From: Membranipora membranacea
Taxonomy: Eukaryota > Bryozoa > Gymnolaemata > Cheilostomatida > Membraniporidae
Length of the DNA stretch: 64,000 bases
Assembly: GCA_914767715.1 (NCBI GenBank)
Contig: OU612065.1
Location: 36,082,001-36,146,000, forward strand
Direction: 5' to 3'
In this document: piece by piece, positions 31,995 through 44,821 of the stretch
Position numbering within the stretch: position 1 is the first letter of the stretch
How the letters are laid out: every line of letters starts with the position of its first letter
Position numbers and translations under genes: made by a program
The notes under the pieces: model-generated
What the model saw: the letters and a program-made list of their open reading frames with translations, nothing else
Told to the model about the DNA's origin: nothing
Databases searched by the model: none

Positions 31995-33829
31995 TAGTTT
32001 TTAGGCCTTAGCAACTTGAATCCTTGATTCATGTTGTTATAGATGAGTGAGGTATTACTATTTGCTATGTCATTTGCCATTTAAAAAAGATATGAGGCTG
32101 AATTTAATACCGGAACATAATTAATATTTTGCATGACTTGCTTGGGCAGTTTCATAGCTCTAAAAATTACAACACTTGATAATAATGATTTAAATTTTTT
32201 GACCATTACAGGCAGTGGTGTGAGAGATTATATTATTTTACCAGCAGGCTAGGTGATGCAGACCAATTAATTAAACCAGAATGTCAAACTTCACCTAGAA
32301 CAAAATTATTTTCATGACATTGTTTTTGGCTGAAGATGGCTCCATCCATAACAGTTCTATTATTTAAAAAGATCAAACCAAATCTGGGGCTGATAAATAA
32401 AGGTGTTTCTATTATATGTTGTAATTACAAAATAAGATTAAATCTTCATAAGCAGGATTAGCTTCCTTACACAAACATAGAACATATATGTCAGGCAGCT
32501 TGGCAATTATTTTTGCTGGTATGAATGGAAACAGAACAATATCATTGATTACACCCATGCCTGCACCAAAGGTACTGGAGACATGAGGATGTTTCATACC
32601 CAATAAACAAAACAAACAGTGTCTCAGATATTTTAGGTATCTTAGATGATTCTCCAGAATACCAATCATTGTGAGAGTGAAGTAGATTGCTCTACCTGTT
32701 TTAATATTAATGCTTTATCCTTTCACCTGTTTGGTGAGGGAATAGTGTTCCAAAAGATTATCATAATTTTATCCAGCTTTTTTCACTTGGAAGATTGGTG
32801 TGCATATTCACACAACCATCCACCCCTACCCCCATCATCCCAGTCAATTTTTCTTCCTGGAGAAATATAAGGGCAAATATATGTTTATTCAATTGCAGCG
32901 GATTCCTGAAGCTCTATGCTTCTTACCATTTGCCCGTGTCCAGTGTTTCCTTTGGTCAATTAGAAACCTATTTTCCTAGATAAGTACCAACACTTATGTT
33001 GAATATTGGTGTGATTATTCGCTTGGAAATGAAGATGACCTGCATCCTACAGCTGAGTCAAAACAAGATATGAATCCGTTAGTCTGCACAATGTAATTTT
33101 AATTTCTTCATCACGCGCCTACCACCAGGCACCAACCAGATAAGAGAGAGATTTTACTGAGTGCAAAAATATTTGCTAGCAAGCTGGGGGATAATTCTTT
33201 GTGACAATACACCAATGATGATTGGGAAAGTTAAAGCAGAGATTCATGACACTGATACAAATTGACGAATTTTAGGAAATAAGCTTGCATTTATTTTGAC
33301 AGAATGTTGTACTGCTACAGGTGGAAAACTTTTGCCTTGCAACCTGAAATCCCCCAAGAATATTACAGGATTTAGTTACTTGAAAGCTACCAATGAGTGG
33401 AAATGAAGTAAGAATTATCTCTTCTAACCTGAACAAAAAGATGCTACCTCTATATATGACAAGGATTTGAATGATGTGGCCAAATATGACTATTAGAATG
33501 CCTAGGCTGTTTATACAAAATAATTATTTCATATGTTTCACCATCACACCAACACATTTCAATGGTCTGCATACAACTCTCACATGGAAAAAATCAGAAA
33601 AATTTATTCCCTCTCCACATAATATTCATCATCAAAGGTCACCCAGTAAATAAAAGTGCATCATTTATTTCGGCATGATATTTTGTAGACACTGACTATT
33701 GAACCGCTATGGCATGCTCATGCTCTATCCTGCATAATTCCAGCAAGAATAAACTGGCTTAATCACATTTTTTTAACTCAATTAGGGTATAAAACATAAC
33801 ACAGCATCTCAATTCCTTGTAACGGCTTT
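31995..33829. other. Intergenic, AT-rich, no supportable gene
   Basis: Only stop-bounded frames under 90 codons without recognisable motifs or good splice context. Confidence 0.4.
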
Positions 33830-33959
33830 AAATTACAGACCCTGGAATCGGTATGGGCTGATGCTGATGGAGACCTGCCCAAATATAAACGTACAGTTTG
33901 AGTGTAGCCTTGCTAGAAGAAAAAAATAGCGGATTAAAACAGCTGTGAAACAAACTAAT

Positions 33960-34171
33960 TATGATAAAGATAAGCATGTAGCTCTGCTGGTTTGATTGCA
34001 TGCCCTTCACACAGGATCATTTTCCGCTTCAGTCTTCTGACTAATGGGTTCTGTTGATGCCCCGGTGGATCCGACCTGCCTGCAAATTTTGTACTGAACT
34101 TGGCAGCTTGATTTCTCAGTATTTGAGCTGAAACAGACCTTGTGATTTTAGCCAACATTCTAAGACTGCTA
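33960..34171 (-). CDS. Candidate exon/ORF with mitochondrial-presequence-like N-terminus
   Basis: From an ATG near 34,160 the frame reads MLAKITRSVSAQILRNQAAK, then FSTKFAGRSDPPGHQQNP and VRRLKRKM. The first 27 residues lack acidic residues and have Arg/Lys spaced with Ser, Leu, Ala and Ile, as in mitochondrial targeting peptides. I do not recognise the mature part. A GTGTGA donor-like site follows RKMIL, and a possible next exon lies near 33,835-33,905. It may be the first exon of a small mitochondrial protein or a chance frame. Confidence 0.3.
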
Positions 34172-34804
34172 AACAGGTATATATACCAGCTAACACACAT
34201 TGATAATTGCAATTGTTGCTCTATGTGAGTAGATGGGGTGTATTCATAGGTAGGTAAGCAGGTAAAGTTGGGAAAAGAAAACCTTAACATGCCATAATAG
34301 CATGAATATGCATTGACTCTATTTATGTTTATCTCAGGGTGCAAAGGGGGTCCGTCGCCATTTTACTGCTACTTCCGCTTTTATTGGCAAATTTATATAC
34401 GTTATAATGTTCAGAGCTCATCAAAAAATTCAAAACTGAAACATGTGAGCTATTCCTCAGCATAAAGGTCTGCCTCAAAACATACCTCAGCGTCAATGGG
34501 CAAGGCTAGAAAACACAGCCTGCTAACATCACAAGTTCTAAATTGGTTGCAGAGAATTTTGACTTTTCTTATTATTCTATTCACAGACAATCTACCAAAT
34601 TCACATATTTTCTTGACTGTTAGCAGTTAACTCAAGCTCTAGTTCCTACCGCCTAGGACTCCCATGTGATCTTTTAATCACTATAAAATGTTGCTCTCAG
34701 CCATTTACCACCCTACGCAATAAGTTGACAGAAATATTCAATCCAAGATTGATTAAAAGGTTGATAAAATCAAATGTCTTGTCACATGTCACATTCTGAA
34801 ACAT

Positions 34805-35003
34805 GGGTGCCAAAATTCATCGCCCTAGTAGCGAGGCTGCAATATCTGTACCAGGTTGCTCTCTGTTTGCAGGCAGGTCGGAGCACAGCACTGGGGGCCA
34901 ACCAAACCCCAGTAGTCGATGGACCACAGGATTCGAGCCCTCAACCTTTAGCATCTGCATGCTAAAGGTGTGGTGCTCTAACCAACTGAGCCACCTCCTA
35001 CTC
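34805..35003 (-). mobile_element. tRNA-derived SINE, copy B
   Basis: Read on the minus strand it opens GAGTAGGAGGTGGCTCAGTT, has box A TGGCTCAGTTGG, a CCTTTAGCATGC / GCTAAAGG stem and a box B-like GGCTCGAATCC. The same GTAGGAGGTGGCTCAGT opening begins copy A at 13,956. The body differs (CAGTGCTGTGCTCCGACCTG), so the two are related subfamilies. Confidence 0.75.
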
Positions 35004-36249
35004 AAAGTATCAAACAAAGTAGGGATCGGATATGATGTCCCTCAAAAGATATTGTTAATCAAAGTTTCCTGCTTGTTAGTTTTTTTCCCGAAAAGGGCTG
35101 GAATCTCTAAAAACTGCCTCCATATTGAAATAAAAAGATTTTCTGGGAGAGGCCCTTACCCCCTAGGATGAAGGCACCCATCCCGCCTGGCTCTACCACT
35201 TGAAAACCAATGGATACAGACCTGGATATTCCCTATTGTGTACCTCAAGTAAAATTTGTCCAAAAAGTGGTGCGGCCAATTGGTATGTTCCCGAACAAAA
35301 AGGGGCCAAAGCAGAAAAAAAGGTTTGCCACGCATGATCTGATGCATTTACGTTAGAGAGAAAGCGAGTTTAAATAGTACATAACATTGCATGGGCTATT
35401 CATATTCAAAGACAGGGAAATAATTTGATGCAACGCTCATTTCAGTTTACAGGCAGGGCCGAGCACACTCAGTGAACTCGTATGGTGTGAGAGTTCATCC
35501 ACCACACACTCCTTGAAAATGCCCTCAGCTCATCCATGACACCCATTTTTTTTGCCTCAAACCCATCTCTATAGCTTCGGCCTTCGCTAGGGAAATAATA
35601 ATTATGAAGGGCTTGCCATAACTCAGTTAGCTGTCACAATCCAATCTGGTTACTTACATTGCATTGAGATTATTTTGTTGCATCGCTTTGCTTAAACCCT
35701 ATCCCCCTCCTTGGAAATTGATATCATGCTGTGGATGGGCACACCACAGAAACCAACCTTTCACAGCATATGACTACAAATTCAAACTTGATACAGTAGG
35801 ATTCACTCACCAGCTTCCATATAATCTTCCAAACTGTCACCAAACGATTTCTCCTGAGAAAATATAGTGAACTGAAGCTGATGTTCTGTCTAGTGCTGCC
35901 TTAGATGGTCTCTTGCTAACGTCTCATTAGTATGATATGATACTAAATCCATTTTGGCAGTCAGTCCAACACAAAATTCAATGCTTTTGCGGCAGCTGAT
36001 GTCGCAGTTAACAATGGGTTTGTCTCTCTTTATCATATACTAATAGGTACTAGGAAAATAAAAATGAATGTTCACTCTTGAAGAGCTTAATTACAAATGA
36101 CATAGAACACAATTTACAACACACCGATGGAGTGAAAGTGAAAGCACTACATGTGCGCAGGGATGCGCTTTCACTTTACCTTTAAATCTGTACTTGACCT
36201 ATATTTTGAATTCTATGTCATTCAGCATGCACCTATTGCACCAGTCACA
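35004..36249. other. Intergenic interval with one small hairpin
   Basis: A GTGAAAGTGAAAGC / GCTTTCACTTTAC inverted pair lies at about 36,133-36,180. No gene is seen. Confidence 0.45.
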
Positions 36250-39200
36250 GCAGGGAGTCACAGTCAGTGTTTGAGAAGTTGCTTGACTTTCTCTACCTAT
36301 GATATGGCTGTATAGTATAGTATTCTCCACAATAAGGTATGAAAGTTATATTATTAAGGTAGTGATTAAGTATCATTATCATCATGTGAAGGTATGATTG
36401 GATTGGATGTGATGATCATTTAAATAGGGCTACTTGTACTACCTTAACCTGCTTCCCTGGTTGCTCCTTGCTTCTAACACTCACATCATTGCATTTTCTT
36501 ATTTTGGTTGGTTTGGGCTTTATTGTGTGGGTGCACAAACAAAGCAATGAGCTGCCCAATGTTTTGATAGTTGGTAATGATGTTGATGAAATATGTATCA
36601 ATCAAGAGTGACTACTCACACTCACAGGCTACCTAGTACTAGTACTAAAGGCTGCTACTGAGTGAGGAGTGGTCACAGGCCTACTCCAACATCTGGGTCA
36701 ATGGCAGTGAGTAATTGACTACTCTTTTGGGTTTTTTGTTGTTTGAAACCCAACCAGGGGGGGGGGCAGTCAAACATTGCCAGAGACCAACCCAGGCTTT
36801 GGAGTAACTCGTGTATACAATGTAAGGTGTGTAGTCATGTCTGCTAGATGTAGGGCATATACTGCAAGCGTAGAGAGGGCTTTAGAGCTCATCAAGTTAC
36901 TTTGTTTAAAGTTTGACTGTGATTGATGTGTCAGTAATCTATCCAAATAACATTTTTGTATGTTTACATGTTTTATTTACAGCCTGTATGATTATGAAGG
37001 AGCATTTTAGAGATTAACCAGAGATAAGCCATAGGAATCATATGCAATCATCACTAGACCGACTTAATCTTTGATCCCGTATAAACCTCAACATGTATCA
37101 GGATTGCAAGGAGTTAGAGGGAACTCCTTGGTAAGACAGTGGCTGGTTCACTTAGCCGGATTTAAGATGCTGAGACTTCGCCAAGTAAAAGTATTTTCCA
37201 ATGAACAACTCGAGATCCATGAGATTTTATACACAACAATAATGCCGTAGCACAGCTCATCGTCTAGTCTTTCAACATCTAACTGTAAGTTGTAGATGAT
37301 AAAACAATGTCAAGCATGCAGCTTCAGTTAGTATCCAATGCTGTTGATAGTGATACCTAGGGAGTTTTTGCGGTATCAATTAGATGAACAAACTTCATCA
37401 GGGTGCTTGGTCACTGGGTGCAGGCCCCAGAGAACTGAGAAGAAGGTTCATTGCGTAAGGCAGTCCTCGCACCCTGCTATACTCTGCTTAAATCTATCAA
37501 TAATCTATCAATAATAACCAGATCAAATGATTCACAGTGTTTTGTGCTGATCATTTTTATTTTCAGGTACATTGAATATAATATGTATAACGGCCACAGG
37601 TATTCTGGCTCGTAGTCACATTGTTCCAACTTTTTTGGGTCAAACCAAACGCGTATCCTTACTCCAACATTGGAGAGTGATAGTAAGTCCTTGGGTGAAC
37701 AAAAGATATCAGGGAGTATGTATGATCAAGGAGTTGGGGACAAAATATAACATTTGTCCCTAACTCCCTGGTATGATTTTATCAGACATATGAGTTGTCC
37801 TCTCAACTAAAATCAATCCTCCTCCCAAGGTAGTCTGGTCATTTAGCTCAATTAGACAATTCGTGCACAAATCGTTTACTAAGAATGCATAGGTATAGTT
37901 CTATCTATGAGAGAGTGATTTGGGAACGAGACCTAAGTAGGGCACCTAAGCTGTTTTTTATTCAAAGAACTTTCAGTCACTGTTGACAAAATTCTCATCT
38001 ATCTATGCGTTATTCTGTAGACTAAACAGCCAAGTCATATCATCCCTGCATGAATATAGATGGTAATACAGCTGTCACAAAAATGCGTCAAGTGAACTTT
38101 CTTAGGCATAGTATAATTATTATTGTGCTTAAATTACGTTACACAAAACAAATAACGAAAAAAGAAAGAAAGGGACCAGTTATGTCAGCTTCTCAACAAC
38201 AAACAAACATGGTATGTAAGAAGAAAAAATAAAAATCCGACTAGAGAGAAAACTTTGATAATAATTTGGTACCCACTTACAGATTACAGTTGTCAAGTCA
38301 GTTCACCGATGTATTTGTTGTCTATTAGAACTCACGATTGATTTGAATCAGCTTATCAGTGGCACTTTGGGCATTTACAATTCAAATGTGCTTGACTGCT
38401 TGAGTTCCCAAACTGAAAACCTGACCCACAAGCAAAAAAAAATCAATAGATACTAAGACCGAGGAGTTAGACTTCTGTAAAGAGGTCATCTGGGCTTCTT
38501 TGTGGCACTACGTGGCAGACTCGTATCTCATAGTTGATCGGCCAGTTGCGTGTCGGCATATTGATCATCCAGATGACTTTATTTCCAACAATATTATGAT
38601 AGACCACTGGGCCATAGGCTAGTTTTAATGTTGTTGTCATCACCTTGTCTTCAACTGTTCTGGAAAGGGAAAATTATAATAGGACCAATTAATGCAGAAA
38701 CCAAATGAGATGCTCAACTGTGAAAAAAAGTTCATATTCCTGGGTTACAGATAGAGCTAAGAGGTCATTTAATGAAAGAATTGAATGTAATATGAAAGTC
38801 AAACATTGCTACATACCCAGACAGGTTTTGGAGTAGGACCATTGGGTCATAGATAGATAAGATACGATAGTAGTCTGCCAGTGAGGGTGCTGCATCATCA
38901 TCAACATTCCACCAATTCTTTGACTCTCATTCACTGTAACAATGAGTGATTTCCATGACAAAAATTAAATACATACATACATAGATTTTACAGATTGGTC
39001 CAGGAACTGTCTGTAGTGAAAGATCAAGGAGTGCTCCTAGCTAGTCCCTGCTGGTCCTTGGTAAGATAGATTGGTTGGTGACAATCAGAACAGTTCACCT
39101 GACAGACTCCTCTCCTCTGTATATATCTTTTCTAAGGTGGCTCTATGTTGAGAATGTCTGATAGTGATAACATTAAAAAGGTCACCTTTCAGTGCTCAGG

Positions 39201-39512
39201 CCAGTGAGTGATGCTCTAACCTCAAAGTCAGGCCTAGGACCCAATTATCAGACTCAGCTATCAAGATGGTGCAGACTCAGTTGTTAACAATCATACCTCC
39301 AAAACCCAAGTTCACTCTAACTTTTTCCGACTGAGTCATGACAGACTATCAAATTCATGAGTTGTGTTCTCATGGCTTCAAAATTTGAAACTAGCCGAGC
39401 TGCGCCACACATAAATTGCCTCTAGCCGAGCTGCGCCACATGTAAATTGCATGTAGCCGAGCTGCGCCATTACGAATTATTTTTACCACATGGCGCAGCT
39501 CGTCTGCCGTAG
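36250..39512. repeat. Right arm of the ~3-kb inverted duplication
   Basis: This is the reverse complement of 14,758-17,770 over its length, ending with GCGCAGCTCGTCTGCCGTAG at 39,512. It includes an inverted SINE tail (about 37,360-37,495) and inverted AGCCGAGCTGCGCCA repeats (39,388-39,500). A block of about 300-370 bases at about 38,888-39,260 has no equivalent in the left arm. Open frames here are shadows of those in the left arm and carry different stops, arguing against coding. Confidence 0.92.
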
Positions 39513-39734
39513 TCTGTACACTTTCAGAACAACACATGGATGCTATCAAATTAAGCAGTTCCAAAGAAGGTTTTAACTAACTGGCAGTGCAGCCCTAGCA
39601 ACACTACATCATATAAACTAGTAGTTCATCATAAATCATAATCTGTCCATGGTCTTCTTTTCTTGAAACTAAACAAGTGAGTACTTTTCTTATCAGCATT
39701 TACAAACCAGACTGCAGCCTTGACTGAGAGTTCA

Positions 39735-39815
39735 GTCTTCACTTTGCCAATGTCCAGTATCGACCACCCAAAAAATGGTGGTTTGATACTGGACAATGGC
39801 AAGGATTGGTTTATT
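39735..39815. repeat. Hairpin repeat, family shared with the LRR array
   Basis: TTTGCCAATGTCCAGTATC and GATACTGGACAATGGCAA form an inverted pair around a CACC/GGTG centre. The same CAATGTCCAGTATCAACC hairpin occurs at 54,740-54,868 and 57,697-57,822. Confidence 0.75.
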
Positions 39816-40041
39816 TTGTCACAAATATAAAGTATGCTGCCAGATTTGAGGGGAGTTACTTATGGCGGCCCATAGCACCTTTATTAATGCGCATTAGCTA
39901 ACATGCTAACTCGCTAAGTCGCTAATGCGCATTAGTTAACATGCTAACTCGCTAACTCGCTAATGCGCATTAAGAGATTAAAGATTTCCAGAAATATTTT
40001 TGGGTCTGTCTTTATGCATGTGCGGGCTATCACTGTCTTGA

Positions 40042-40096
40042 TATGGCCTCTGTGATTGGTCTTACTTTCAAAATAAGACCAATCACAGAGGTCATA
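40042..40096. repeat. Inverted-repeat hairpin, ~23-bp arms
   Basis: TATGGCCTCTGTGATTGGTC is mirrored by GACCAATCACAGAGGTCATA, with an 8-10 base spacer. Confidence 0.8.
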
Positions 40097-41804
40097 CTAA
40101 TCTCTGCTCTACTACTCCTCCACCAAAAAATGATTTAAACAAAGCAATGTAATTTGTTGTGTTGTTGCTGATGGAGTTTTATTGTAAATGACACCTGTAT
40201 CCTCATACCATTCATCACTGAGTATGGTAAGGCTATAACTCTCTGGTTTGGTACAACATTAGAGCGTGATGGACAAAGTTTGCAGACTATTCCATCAGTT
40301 ATATGTACTCAAATGATAACCTTTCAAACTCAGTATGAGTAAGTATATGATCAAGGAGTCCTTGATATAATATTGATTAGCAACTCGCATAGTATAGTAG
40401 TAGGCCTACCTCAGATTGATTTTGCACAGTTACTACTACATATTGTGGTGTCAACTGTGTGTTAATGAAGTATCTACTAAGCTGTTCATAGGCCTATGTC
40501 ACTAGTGTTATCAGGGAACCAGACACACACAAGGCTGCAACTCATCAAATCAACTGTCAGTGACCTGCTGTCTGTGAATGGACATGTTTTAAGTTGGAAA
40601 ACATGGTTTTTTGTCAATGGTTTGCTCATGTCGCTCTAATCAAGGTATTAAGGAAGATATATATGTTGGGTTAGTTGTAGGCCAAGACGCAAGGGTCATT
40701 GTTGTGGTTCTATTGGTATGGTTTCGTCTCATGATCAATGTGAGAGATATTTAGAAGTATCTAATCTAATGCAACATATATTGGATGTATATATAATTGG
40801 AGGACAAGTAAATCCCGGCATGTTAAAAAAGCTAATGCCAACTTAGGGATTGAGTTCCAGTTCTAGAACTTCAGAGAGTGCCTACAATCCCAATCATATT
40901 CTTAAAGGCTTAAAAAGAGGTTTCAACAAATGAAGTGCAATGCTCATGCAATGATGCCCAGGTCACACCACCTGGTCGCACACAAATATTCAGCCAAATT
41001 ATCCTTTATAGCAAGATATTTGTTACATACCCATGGTTTTATGTTTTTTTTGTCTTTTTCTCAAGGTAAGTGGAAATTGCATCACTTTTTCTCTTCAGGC
41101 GCCCATGTATTCAGAGTGATTGTCAATGTGATTCACAAACATGAGCCTAGTGGATAATTTTATGGGAGTAGCCTACCCTCCCTGGGATTGTCAGGATGGG
41201 ACCATTACCGTAACCATACTATGCCATTTATAAGCTTTACCTTCTTCACATCCAAAATCCCAGTCTTCACACCTTGTATTCAGATATTTAGCCTTGATTT
41301 GAGCTTTGTGTCTAAGCCTTTACTCTTAGTAGTTCAAAGTTTGGTAAACAATCTGGTCAAAGTATTGTCATTGTAGAGGCTAGCCCAGTTCGGATACAAT
41401 TTGTCCTCTGCCCCCAGAGAGCATTGGATTTGACCAATAAGATTTAATTATTTTTATTGAACCCCTGACTGAAGACCAGGCTTTTGTCAACTTTAATTAA
41501 AACAGGGCCCTAATAATGAATTGCCAATATTATCCGGCTGGCGGGAATAGACGCAGTAAATTGGTAAAAAAACAGTTACTTCACACCTTGATTCACCCTA
41601 TTTTCCGCTTTATACTGTAATATATATATTAAAATGTATCCTAAAATGAACACCATCATAGATTTGTTGCACTCAAACCCCTTGTCAATACAATTGGCAA
41701 TACAGTAAAAATGACCAGCGGTTTGTTAGGGTCCTCAAAATAACAATTTTGTGCCCAGTGAAATCCTTGGACTGAAAAAATAATTCAATTGTAATATTTT
41801 AAAG

Positions 41805-43141
41805 ATGATGGTGATGGAGAAGAGAGCGATGGTACAAATGATAACAATGGTAGGCATGATGACAATGTTATACCTTTATCACTACCAACATTAGATCCAA
41901 AGACTGCTTTTGGTGAGTCACAATTTAAGATTTATTCATGAGATAAAATACATTACCAACCTAGAGACCGATCAAAGAATAATCATAGTAGCGGGCCCAC
42001 CAGATGAATCTGACTCAGAATAGATATAATATTATAATGAAATTCAAGTCAGCCTCTTCCCAAAACATCTGATAAAATGATTTGCCATCACTGATTTTGA
42101 CAATACAATAAAGTAGCCCAGTTTGGTAGCTGGCGTCACAGGAAGAAGTCATCATTATCAGCCAGGTCTACTTTATTGACATCGTCTTGGAGTTGCAATG
42201 TCACGGAAAAGGGGATGACAACTCCAACCATCTATGAGCAGCTATACGTTATTTTTTTAGGTATCTGCAATATCAACTAACATCTGTTGACAGTTATTGG
42301 CCACCAAGGTTCCTGCCCAAGATGAATATCATGGATCCTATCCGTTGTTAACCCATAGTTACATTATAAGCTGCCACTTGTGTTGTTAATTTTAGAAAGA
42401 GTGAAAATGCGACTTCAGAATTAGTACCCGACATTTCACCAATTGATAACACAAAATTATTTTGCTTTAGATGAAGGACTCACTTTGACCCCAAAAAAAA
42501 GAAAAAAAAAGCCAATAAGTTCTACTCAGGAAGCACCGACTAGTACATGTAAGTAAACATTTTCTTTGCTTAGTCTCAGTACAGAAATCAAGCTCGTTGC
42601 AGCAAAGATACAGTATCCAGTTGATCTTGAGACTTGAGCAGTATTGTTTGACTGAAAGGATAAGATTGGGATTGGCCATAAAGACCTATTTGTGTTGTAT
42701 CCTCATACTAATTTTTATTGCAGATATATTGACAATTGTGTGTGGAGTTCGGATAAACCTCAAATCAGAGGATTGAGAGTGAGTTGTTTGTATGTTGATA
42801 AATATATTAATACTACCTGGTTGGCGGCGACCATTTCTATCTACATTGCTCAGTTTTTTTATCTGTTTGTCAAGGAGAAGAGTTTGAGAGAACTTGGTTT
42901 AGATAAATAGAAATTACTTAAACTTAGTTGAGCTAGGCTAAGGCCAATCTCTTGCATTATTAGGCTATGCTATGTTTTACCCCAATTTTGTTTGCCTGCA
43001 TGCACTGCCTTTGCTGCCTGCTAGTAATGGATATGTCTATCTTTCGAAGGTGCTGAGAGGGCACTGGGTTACAATGATACTGTAGTGATCGAGAAGATGG
43101 GGGATCTCTATAGGGCTGCATCTAATCAGAATCGACGTTAA
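41805..43141 (+). CDS. Candidate multi-exon gene inside the TIR element (acidic segment, NLS)
   Basis: Exon 41805-41912 reads an acidic DGDGEESDGTND.. then LPTLDPKTAFG before a GTGAGT. Exon 42471-42548 reads DEGLTLTPKKRKKKPISSTQ and EAPTST before GTAAGT; both are phase 1/1 and join in frame. PKKRKKK is a classic nuclear localisation signal. Exon 42724-42778 (YIDNCVWSSDKPQIRGLR) can follow in phase 1. A terminal block near 43050-43141 (ERALGYNDTVVIEKMGDLYR, TAA) is open but does not join cleanly. No catalytic motif is seen. If real, it may be the element's own protein or a captured gene; 5' exons were not found. Confidence 0.4.
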
Positions 43142-44431
43142 CTTCAGTGTCTTAAAAAAAGATGTAAGTAAACCAGCTAATGGCCTGTCATGACAACCTT
43201 GATGTTGGTTATGTTGGTTGAGGAGGGGGCACCAACAAAGTTTGTCAAGATATGCTATCTGGATCAGTACAATGACATGACACACAGATTTTAAGATTGG
43301 CATTTTCAGGTAGTCAAGTTTGCTTGAAACACTAAAGACTGTGTAGGGTCTTTCAAGTAAGTCCTAGCTTAGTTCCTCTGCAAAAATAACAAACAAATAA
43401 TAAAGGTCATTGCTAGGCAAATTCTAAGTGCGTGATCACTTTTTACTATATGAGCCCTACTTTGAGTGTACCATCTGGCTCTGTTACCATTCAATCTAAC
43501 GAATAGTTCAGCTATTGAGTTGAGACCTCTGAACAAGAGAGGACAACTCCTTAGAATACAAAGAAGTCTTGAAAGAAGCACTGTATCAGTGTAGTTGGAC
43601 CAAATGCATTGTAGGAAACCAACTGTGTTGTTATTCTCCTTTTTAGAAAGTCATAGAGCTTACTCTGAATGGTGAGAGCGATGACTCCTGCAGCAAAGCT
43701 AACAAACCAATTAAATTTTTCTCCTCCATTTTTATATTTAATAAACAAAATTTTTCATCATATGTATATATTTATCATTAAACAGGTATTTTGCAATAAA
43801 TAAACAACCTGAAATCACCACACTCTTTCATAATAAAATGACAATGAGTTTAATTTGAAATTTGAAAGTATCATTATTTAGCTTTGGAGCAGGGAGAATT
43901 CTCCCCGTTGTGAGAAGAAACTGTACAAGTGTTGTGCGGATTTGTGCAGTCTTGGATACTCTCTCTTCATACTTCGACCCAAGTATATAGACATGTCTTA
44001 TGTTCTGTACTAACCCAACAGTTCTGTAGGCTAGACACTACACTATATGCAGCGGTTTCACTGTGGGAAAAAGATTATCAAAGATTAATGTAATGGAGAC
44101 ATAGTATGGAATATCTATAAAAGATTATTAAAACCGTAAGCGGAAACAATTTAGGTCCCGGAACATTGGAACAATATATCAAACCAAGACAAACGTAATA
44201 TGAGGTTTGGAGCTGGACTAAATTAGCCATCATGATTTTATTATCAAGAAATAATATCACATCATATGTCACACAAAATCTAAAGGTATGGCAACTAAAG
44301 GAGAGTTGTCTACTCTTTGGAAGAATAGGGTGATCCACTTGAGATGACAGTAACATGAATAAGGTGAGAAACCAAAATACATATTAAAGTAATCACTGAA
44401 TGAAAAGTACACAAAACATTGCACATTATTA

Positions 44432-44617
44432 TAAATGCGCATTGCTAGAAATGCGCATTGTTATAACTGCGCATTTCTAGAACTGCGCATTCTTAGAACT
44501 GCGCATTCTTAGAACTGCGCATTCTTAAAACTGCGCATTCTTAGAACTGCGCATTCTTAAAACTGCGCATTCTTAGAACTGCGCATTCTTAAAACTGCGC
44601 ATTCTTAGAACTGCACA
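44432..44617. repeat. 16-bp minisatellite AACTGCGCATTCTTAG
   Basis: About 11-12 head-to-tail copies; the first few read AATGCGCATTGCTAGA. Each unit carries the TGCGCAT core that also forms the centre of the subrepeats in the surrounding element's TIRs. Confidence 0.88.
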
Positions 44618-44707
44618 TAACAAAATGATTGATGGAAATTTGTCATACAACATTGACTGTAATGAAGTACCAGACCTGCCAAAACTCCAGTCACTAATTT
44701 TGAGTCA

Positions 44708-44821
44708 CCCTATTTTCACACCTCAAATAACACAGGTTGGATCACAGGTCTACTCCAAAAACCTGGGATTTTGGAGAAGACCTGTGATCCAACCTGTGTT
44801 ATTTGAGGTGTGAAAATAGGG
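44708..44821. repeat. Long hairpin with ~50-bp arms (MITE-like)
   Basis: CCCTATTTTCACACCTCAAA and the following TAACACAGGTTGGATCACAG are repeated as reverse complement after a short centre carrying CTACTCCAAAA / TTTTGGAGAAG. A further partial copy (GATTTTGGAGTGAAATCCCA) follows directly. Confidence 0.85.

Noticed and set aside
36416-36601. Gene shared by both arms (short frames at 17,378 and 36,601)
   Set aside because: The two copies are reverse-complement repeats whose frames diverge by indels and stops; the pattern is not coding.
14758-39512. Maverick/Polinton or other large virus-like transposon
   Set aside because: Long inverted ends are present, but no polymerase B, integrase, protease, ATPase or capsid gene is seen between them.
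43369-44356. Several 65-92-codon minus-strand frames inside the 5.67-kb element
   Set aside because: No motifs, poor splice context and strongly AT-biased composition; most likely chance frames.
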